Source of the DNA: Thioalbus denitrificans
Lineage (GTDB): Bacteria; Pseudomonadota; Gammaproteobacteria; DSM-26407
Assembly (NCBI RefSeq): GCF_003337735.1
Contig: NZ_QPJY01000001.1
Span: 233,650 to 297,649 of the forward strand
Reading direction: 5' to 3'
DNA length: 64,000 nt
Shown here: in pieces, positions 60,710-64,000 of the stretch
Position numbering within the stretch: position 1 is the first letter of the stretch
Layout: each line of letters opens with the position of its first letter
Made by a program: the position numbers and the translations under genes
The notes under the pieces: model-generated
Told to the model about the DNA's origin: nothing
Databases searched by the model: none
What the model saw: the letters and a program-made list of their open reading frames with translations, nothing else

Positions 60710-62470
60710 ATGAAACAGCACCTGGAAGAGCTCCTCCACATCACCCTGGCCGGACTGCACGAGGGCGGCGCCCTGGGTGCCGATGTCCCCGAACGCGTTC
60801 ACGTGGAGCGGGCCCGCGATCGCCGCCACGGCGATTTCGCCACCAACGTGGCGCTCACCCTGGCCAAGGCCGCCGGCAAGAAGCCCCGTGACCTGGCGGG
60901 GCAGATCGTCCAGGCCCTGCCGGCCTCCCCGCTGGTGTCGCGGGTGGAGATTGCCGGACCCGGTTTCATCAACTTCTTCATGAGCCCGGAGGCCTATCAC
61001 CTGGTGGTGAACGCCGTGCTCGATCAGGGCGAGAGCTACGGCCGCTCCACGGTGGGCAACGGCCGCGCGGTGCAGGTGGAGTTCGTCTCCGCCAACCCCA
61101 CCGGGCCGCTGCACGTGGGGCACGGGCGCGGCGCGGCCTACGGCGCCACCGTGGCCGACCTGCTGCAGGCGGTGGGCTACCAGGTCCATCGCGAGTACTA
61201 CGTCAACGACGCCGGCCGGCAGATGGACATCCTCGCCGCCAGTGTCTGGCTGCGCTACCTGGATCTCTGCGGCGAGACCGTGGCCTTCCCCAGCAACGGC
61301 TACAAGGGCGACTACGTCTGGGACATCGCCGCCACCCTGCACCGCAGCCGCGGCACCGAGCTGCATCACCCCATCGCCGCGGTGATGGAGGGCGTGCCGC
61401 CCGACGCCCCCGCCGGCGGGGACAAGGAGGCCCACATCGACGCCCTCATCGGGCGCGCCCGCGCGCTGCTGGGCCCGGCCCGCTACCGCGAGGTGTTCGA
61501 CCTGGGGCTGGAGACCATCCTGGCGGACATCCGCGACGATCTCGGCGCTTTCGGCGTCACCTACGAGGAGTGGTTCTCCGAGCGCTCCCTCACCGAGAGC
61601 GGCGCGGTGGACCGGGCCATCGAGCGGCTACGCGACTCCGGCCATGTCTACGAGCGGGAGGGGGCCCTGTGGTTCCGTTCCACCGACTACGGCGACGAGA
61701 AGGACCGGGTGGTGGTGCGCGAGAATGGCCAGAAGACCTACTTCGCCTCCGACATCGCCTACCACATGGACAAGCTGGAGCGCGGCTTCGAGCAGGTCAT
61801 CGACGTCTGGGGCGCCGATCACCACGGCTATGTGCCGCGGGTGAAGGCGGCGCTGGCGGCCATCGGCGACGATCCCTCACGGCTGGACGTCCTGCTGGTG
61901 CAGTTCGCCATCCTCTACCGGGGCGGGGAGAAGGTGCAGATGTCCACCCGCTCCGGCGAGTTCGTGACCCTGCGCGAGCTGCGCGAGGAGGTGGGCAACG
62001 ACGCGGCGCGCTTCTTCTATGTGCTGCGCAAGTGCGAGCAGCACATGGACTTCGACCTGGACCTGGCCAAGTCCCAGTCCAACGACAACCCGGTCTACTA
62101 CATCCAGTACGCCCACGCGCGCATCTGCAGCGTGATGCGGCAGCGGGAGGAGAAGGGGCTGCCGCGGGACGAGGAGGCCGGCCGCCGGAATCTCTGCCTG
62201 CTGGAGGAGGAGCACGAGCAGGCGCTCCTCAACACCCTGTCCCAGTACCCGGAGGTGCTGGAGGCGGCGGCGCTGTCCCACGAGCCGCACCAGCTCGCCC
62301 ACTACCTGCGCGAGCTGGCCAACGACTTCCACACCTACTACAACGCCCACCAGTTCCTGGTGGAGGACGCGGGGTTGCGCGATGCGCGGCTGAACCTCTG
62401 CCTCGCCACCCGGCAGGTGCTGCGCAACGGCCTGCGCCTGCTGGGGGTCGCGGCACCGGAGACCATGTAG
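60710..62470 (+). CDS. argS: Arginyl-tRNA synthetase
   Basis: This class I synthetase charges tRNA-Arg. From the ATG at 60710 it has 586 residues; a GTG at 60698 is an alternative. It shows the N-terminal additional domain, the HIGH equivalent HVGHGRG in [14 protein letters not shown], and the arginine-site region. The KMSKS position reads MSTRSG as in many ArgS. The C-terminal anticodon-binding part ([16 protein letters not shown]) is present. It is followed four bases later by the SPOR-domain gene. Confidence 0.97.
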   Translation: MKQHLEELLHITLAGLHEGGALGADVPERVHVERARDRRHGDFATNVALTLAKAAGKKPRDLAGQIVQALPASPLVSRVEIAGPGFINFFMSPEAYHLVVNAVLDQGESYGRSTVGNGRAVQVEFVSANPTGPLHVGHGRGAAYGATVADLLQAVGYQVHREYYVNDAGRQMDILAASVWLRYLDLCGETVAFPSNGYKGDYVWDIAATLHRSRGTELHHPIAAVMEGVPPDAPAGGDKEAHIDALIGRARALLGPARYREVFDLGLETILADIRDDLGAFGVTYEEWFSERSLTESGAVDRAIERLRDSGHVYEREGALWFRSTDYGDEKDRVVVRENGQKTYFASDIAYHMDKLERGFEQVIDVWGADHHGYVPRVKAALAAIGDDPSRLDVLLVQFAILYRGGEKVQMSTRSGEFVTLRELREEVGNDAARFFYVLRKCEQHMDFDLDLAKSQSNDNPVYYIQYAHARICSVMRQREEKGLPRDEEAGRRNLCLLEEEHEQALLNTLSQYPEVLEAAALSHEPHQLAHYLRELANDFHTYYNAHQFLVEDAGLRDARLNLCLATRQVLRNGLRLLGVAAPETM

Positions 62471-62473
62471 GCG

Positions 62474-63133
62474 ATGGCCAGGGACTATAACCGCAGCAGC
62501 TCCTCGCGCCGGGGCGGGGGCGCACGCCGCCGGAGTGGCGGGAGCCCGCGCTGGCAGCTGTTCGTCGCCGGCCTGATCCCGGGGCTGCTGGTGGCGCTCC
62601 TGGTCTACCTGGAGGTGCGCACGCCGGACGCCCCCCGCCAGCCGCGGCCCGCCGCCCAGGCGCCGGCGCGGCCCGTCGCCCCGGTGGCGCCCGCCCGGCC
62701 GGCGCCGAAACCCGGGCAGCCCGCGCCCGGGAAGAAGCCGGAGCCGGAAACGCCGCGCTTCGAGTTCTACACCATCCTGCCCGAAATGGAGGTGGTGGTG
62801 CCGGACAAGGAGGTGGAGCCGCCGCCCAGGCCGGCCGCCGGCCAGGCGGCGCCGGCCACGCCGCCGCAGCCGCAGACGGCGAGCGCGGCCGCGCCGGTGC
62901 GCTACTTTCTGCAGGCGGGTTCCTTCCGCCGCTTCGAGGATGCCGACCGGGTCAAGGCCCAGCTGGCCCTGCTCGGCCTGGTGGCCGGCGTGCAGCGGGT
63001 GACCATCAACGGCGGGGAGGCCTGGCACCGGGTGCGGCTCGGCCCCTACACCAGCCTCACCGAGCTCGAACGGGTGCGTGCGCTGCTGAAGGACAACGGC
63101 ATCAGCTCGCTGCTGCTCAAGGAGAAGGGTTGA
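62474..63133 (+). CDS. SPOR-domain membrane protein (FtsN-like)
   Basis: The 219-residue product has a basic cytoplasmic start, a membrane helix (about 30-46: FVAGLIPGLLVALLVYL), a Pro/Ala-rich periplasmic linker (50-140) and a C-terminal SPOR domain (YFLQAGSFRRFEDADRVKAQLALLG to ALLKDNGISSLLL). This layout resembles FtsN, which binds denuded peptidoglycan at the septum. In gammaproteobacteria the argS-ftsN-like order is common. Confidence 0.9.
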   Translation: MARDYNRSSSSRRGGGARRRSGGSPRWQLFVAGLIPGLLVALLVYLEVRTPDAPRQPRPAAQAPARPVAPVAPARPAPKPGQPAPGKKPEPETPRFEFYTILPEMEVVVPDKEVEPPPRPAAGQAAPATPPQPQTASAAAPVRYFLQAGSFRRFEDADRVKAQLALLGLVAGVQRVTINGGEAWHRVRLGPYTSLTELERVRALLKDNGISSLLLKEKG

Positions 63134-63210
63134 CCCGCGTTGCCGACACGGAATCGCGGCGCCTGGAGGCGCACTCCCGGCGGTGTCCGCGCGCTGGCCG
63201 GCGGTAGGCC

Positions 63211-63912
63211 GTGGCGCGTGTGCGGATCGCCGTGGCGCTGCTGGTCGCCCTCCTGGCGGCGGGCTGCGGTGGTGGCGATGCCGGGGTCCGCTCCCGTCCC
63301 TTCAGTCTCGGCTACCTCGCCAAGAGTGACGTGGACGTCGTCTCCGATCTCCACCTGCGGGTCAGCTTCGACCTGCTGCGCCAGCTGGCGGTCAAGCTCT
63401 ACAAGCGCAATCCGGCCGAGTGGCGCCGCAGCGGCGCCGGGAGCCTGAAGGAGCGGGTGGACGCCCTGTTTCCCGATCCCCTGCACTGGAACCACCCCGG
63501 GCTCGGCGGCCGCCGGGGCAGCGAGGCGGTGCTGCTGGCCTTCGAACCGGGCTATCGCGGCGACCGGGTGCTGGCGTTCGTGGCGGGGCTGTCCGCCATG
63601 ACCTACGTGGCCTACGGCAGCCGGACCGAGTCGTACCTGCTCGACCAGCTCGACCCGCAGAAGCTCTACAACCTGGCCCGGAACCTCGAGATCGCCGCCT
63701 GGAAGCTGCGCACCGGCGTCGACGGGTCGGGCCGGCCCTGGCTGCTCAGCACCTCCCTCGACCCGGAAGCGCCCAATCTCAGCTTCGAGCGCCTGTTCGG
63801 GCAGCTCATCTCCCTGCAGGACATGATGGCCCGCATCGTGGCCGAGAAGACCAACCGCACCATCCGCACCGTCGTCCAGCAGATGGCCACCGCCGTCTTC
63901 CTGCCCATCTGA
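63211..63912 (+). CDS. Hypothetical lipoprotein
   Basis: The 233-residue product starts at a GTG and has a lipoprotein signal with the lipobox LLAAGC (Cys at about 19). The rest is predicted helical, with LRQLAVKLYKRNPAEW, a central GYRGDRVLAFVAGLSAMTYVAYGS segment and a late helix MARIVAEKTNRTIRTVV. No known family is recognised. It follows the SPOR-domain gene on the same strand. Confidence 0.8.
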   Translation: MARVRIAVALLVALLAAGCGGGDAGVRSRPFSLGYLAKSDVDVVSDLHLRVSFDLLRQLAVKLYKRNPAEWRRSGAGSLKERVDALFPDPLHWNHPGLGGRRGSEAVLLAFEPGYRGDRVLAFVAGLSAMTYVAYGSRTESYLLDQLDPQKLYNLARNLEIAAWKLRTGVDGSGRPWLLSTSLDPEAPNLSFERLFGQLISLQDMMARIVAEKTNRTIRTVVQQMATAVFLPI

Positions 63913-63946
63913 AGCTTCGGGATGCCGAAGGCGAAAAGGCATTCGA

Positions 63947-63980
63947 CCGCAGATTGACGTTGATTGGCGTGGATTTTCAC
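63947..63980. repeat. CGCAGATT-GACG-type imperfect tandem units at the right edge
   Basis: The stretch shows imperfect 9-10-base units (CGCAGATTGA, CGTTGATTGG, CGTGGATTTT), similar in style to the other short tandem arrays in the window. It runs toward the end of the window, so its extent is unknown. Confidence 0.5.
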
Positions 63981-64000
63981 CGGTTCCCGCTGCCGACTGT

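Overview
The window is GC-rich, densely coded chromosomal DNA from a proteobacterium, most probably a gammaproteobacterium of the Chromatiales/Ectothiorhodospiraceae type. That placement is an inference from gene content and order (ponA, pilMNOPQ, aroKB, gltBD, hemE; argS followed by a SPOR protein; nap genes in the order F-D-A-G-H-B). No database search could be run. I see no rRNA, tRNA, CRISPR array, prophage or insertion sequence.

Left block (1-7.8 kb): periplasmic nitrate reduction. A divergent Crp/Fnr regulator (cut by the window edge) faces napFDAGHB across two FNR/DNR-type boxes. The quinol dehydrogenase gene napC has been separated from the operon by a terminator, a short-tandem-repeat array and an oppositely oriented xthA, and has its own FNR/DNR box. 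Next come rpmE, a secreted SNase-like nuclease, a short malic enzyme, a hypothetical protein, PBP1A, the type IV pilus assembly operon pilMNOPQ, aroKB, a lone WGR-domain protein, glutamate synthase gltBD, and hemE (8-28 kb).

Middle and right blocks (28-54 kb): SH3/coiled-coil protein, oligopeptidase A, glutathione reductase, aroE and two c-type cytochromes. Spread over about 19 kb from here is almost a full menaquinone pathway: menE, menC, menA, menB, menD and menF. A DNR-like regulator lies just beyond menF. FNR/DNR boxes before napF, napC, the cytochromes and menF suggest that one anaerobic regulon couples menaquinone supply to nitrate respiration.

At 44.3-47.7 kb there is a compact system: a rhombosortase-type rhomboid protease overlapping a VIT/VWA-domain surface protein that ends in a GlyGly-CTERM-like tail. 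A divergent TetR regulator sits across a 183-bp gap holding three copies of one palindrome. This is the best candidate for an under-described system.

The right end carries a fructosamine-kinase-like gene, a small membrane protein paired with a two-RCK potassium channel, a pair of DnaA-box-like sites before priA, argS, a SPOR protein and a lipoprotein.

Scattered between genes are several families of 7-9-base tandem repeats, three of which supply or abut the stop codon of the neighbouring gene. Some form long inverted repeats.
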